From: Chrysopilus asiliformis
Lineage: Eukaryota; Arthropoda; Insecta; Diptera; Rhagionidae
Assembly (NCBI GenBank): GCA_964034945.1
Contig: OZ035962.1
Span: 106,588,034-106,652,033, forward strand
DNA length: 64,000 nt
Direction of reading: 5' to 3'
Below the pieces are notes generated by a model. That model saw nothing but the letters and a program-made list of their open reading frames with translations. It was not told where the DNA came from and searched no databases. Numbering within the stretch: the first letter of the stretch is position 1; each line of letters begins with the position of its first letter. A program made the translations under genes and the position numbers. Shown piece after piece: positions 62,990 to 64,000 of this stretch.

Positions 62990-63470
62990 GGTTTAAAATC
63001 GTTTGTGATCCTGTATTCCCGATTTAAAATAGTGTATTTTTCAAAACACAACTGAAAAAACGAACAGAAATAATATTCGTTTTTTTAGTTGCTTTATGTA
63101 CACAATAGCTGGTAATAAAGCTAATAAAGATACGCCTTGCGGCCCATAAAACACACCACCTTGCAAACAAGATGTAAATTTCAAAAGGCCGGTCTTTAAG
63201 AAGAACAAGAAAACATATGTCTGATATTGCAAGCTTTAGCAGAAAAAAAAATACTGTTTGATTTAGCAGAAAAAAATCCAATAAAAATTTAATCGAAAAA
63301 TATTGTTGATAAACTAATTTTATGCATTAGTACGGAGTGTTGTTATATCAAACTTAATGTGCCCTAATCTTAATGTTTTTTTTTTTGTATTGTTTATTTT
63401 TTTTTTCTAACAAAAAACCATAATATGGAGGAGGTTCGAAAGTATTTTTTTTTGTTTTTGTTTTACTTAC

Positions 63471-63596
63471 CACTGTAATTGGATAAAATGGATTTATGAT
63501 GGTGAACAGAAGTATGTGATTTGGCCTCGTGGCTTCAGGTCTTTTTCTTCGTAGGTCATCGTTAGATTTGTTCAAGACGGTTTGCTGTTGTGGCTG
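63471..63596 (-). CDS. sm: smooth / hnRNP-L exon: RRM1-RRM2 linker and start of RRM2
   Basis: Internal coding exon of 126 nt (42 codons, phase 0 at both ends) of an hnRNP-L family RNA-binding protein; proteins of this family bind CA-rich RNA and regulate splicing in the nucleus. It encodes a glutamine-rich polar linker (QPQQQTVLNKSNDDLRRKRP) followed by NHILLFTIINPFYPITV, the first beta strand of RRM2 with the RNP2 motif (LLFTII); this matches hnRNP-L proteins and is closest to what I know of Drosophila smooth. The acceptor is a pyrimidine-rich stretch ending TTTCAG and the donor is GTAAGT (from 63470). The acceptor is a CAGCAG tandem, so the exon may instead start at 63593, losing one Gln. 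The next exon joins in frame across 21.4 kb. The upstream RRM1 exons are outside the window. Identity is confident; the exact start is ambiguous by one codon. Confidence 0.9.
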
Positions 63597-63602
63597 CTGA
63601 AA
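63592..63602 (-). promoter_or_regulatory. sm: Tandem (NAGNAG) splice acceptor
   Basis: The acceptor of the first exon reads TTTCAGCAG|CC. Either AG can be used, giving isoforms that differ by one Gln at the start of the polar linker before RRM2. Seen in sequence; use of both sites is inferred. Confidence 0.5.
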
Positions 63603-64000
63603 TACAAAAGAAATAATATAAAAAAAAACATCGTAAAAACAAACCATAAAAAATATGTTATGAGAACTATAATACATATTTTTGTCTTTTGTAATTTACC
63701 TAATAAAAATACCATAGAAAAATGGAAATACAGAAGCGACCGACGAAGACATAGCGTAGAACAAAAGAATTTAATTATTTTATTCACTTAGGAATATTTT
63801 TGGTGTACTAAAGAGATTTTAGAGATTTTCAATACAATTGGATTCCCTGCCCGACACTTCATTAATGAACGTAGTTAGCCTCATTCTTGCCTATATAGAA
63901 TTTCTTTAAGATCTATAGTAAAATTTTCCTCTGTAAGAAGAATCTGTCATGCCGAACAAAAGATCATTTCGGCTGACGGAATTAATCAGCTGCGGCAATC

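Larger units (their letters stand above)
42072..63470 (-). other. sm: smooth intron, 21.4 kb
   Basis: This intron separates RRM2 strand 1 from helix 1. It holds the elements listed separately between 42409 and 62989. The stretches 42960-45240, 45585-47060, 48085-49477, 49771-55920, 57910-60520 and 61911-62545 contain only AT-rich sequence, runs and isolated chance open frames in which I recognise nothing. Confidence 0.8.

Overview
This is eukaryotic, AT-rich, intron-dominated DNA, almost certainly from an insect. It contains no operons, no intact intronless gene and no RNA gene that I can recognise. On the minus strand it carries five short consecutive coding exons (442 nt in total) of one gene: the hnRNP-L-type RNA-binding protein known in Drosophila as smooth (sm). 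They encode the linker before the second RNA-recognition motif (RRM2), all of RRM2, and the linker after it. All five join in frame, with no stop, over about 48 kb. The first RRM lies beyond the right edge of the window, and RRM3/RRM4 beyond the left edge.

Transcription order (right to left): exon 63596-63471, intron of 21.4 kb, exon 42071-41986, intron of 466 bp, exon 41519-41423, intron of 4.4 kb, exon 37005-36945, intron of 21.1 kb, exon 15813-15742, then at least 15.7 kb of intron running off the window. The most striking point is the 466-bp intron. It reads as a minor-spliceosome (U12-type) AT-AC intron: it starts ATATCCTTTTT, ends in AC, has a TTCCTTAAT branch-site match, and splits the RNP1 motif of RRM2.

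The remainder is intron packed with small non-autonomous DNA transposons, many nested and many with readable target-site duplications (TSDs): a mariner deletion derivative with a 212-codon open frame; a broken Tc1/mariner-type transposase gene split by a MITE (a small transposon with inverted ends); three hAT-type elements (8-bp TSDs); two piggyBac-type MITEs (TTAA); two pogo/Tigger-like elements (TA); three Harbinger-like MITEs (TTA); several repeated MITE families; foldback hairpins; five copies of a repeat resembling the Drosophila DINE-1 (Helitron-related) family; and three copies of a retroposon-like repeat. Between these lie long AT-rich stretches in which I recognise nothing.

The DINE-1-like repeat and the fly-like smooth sequence suggest a dipteran, perhaps a lower fly, but the species cannot be fixed from the sequence. 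Apart from the smooth exons and the transposase remnants, I regard the open reading frames here as chance or as shadows of repeats.
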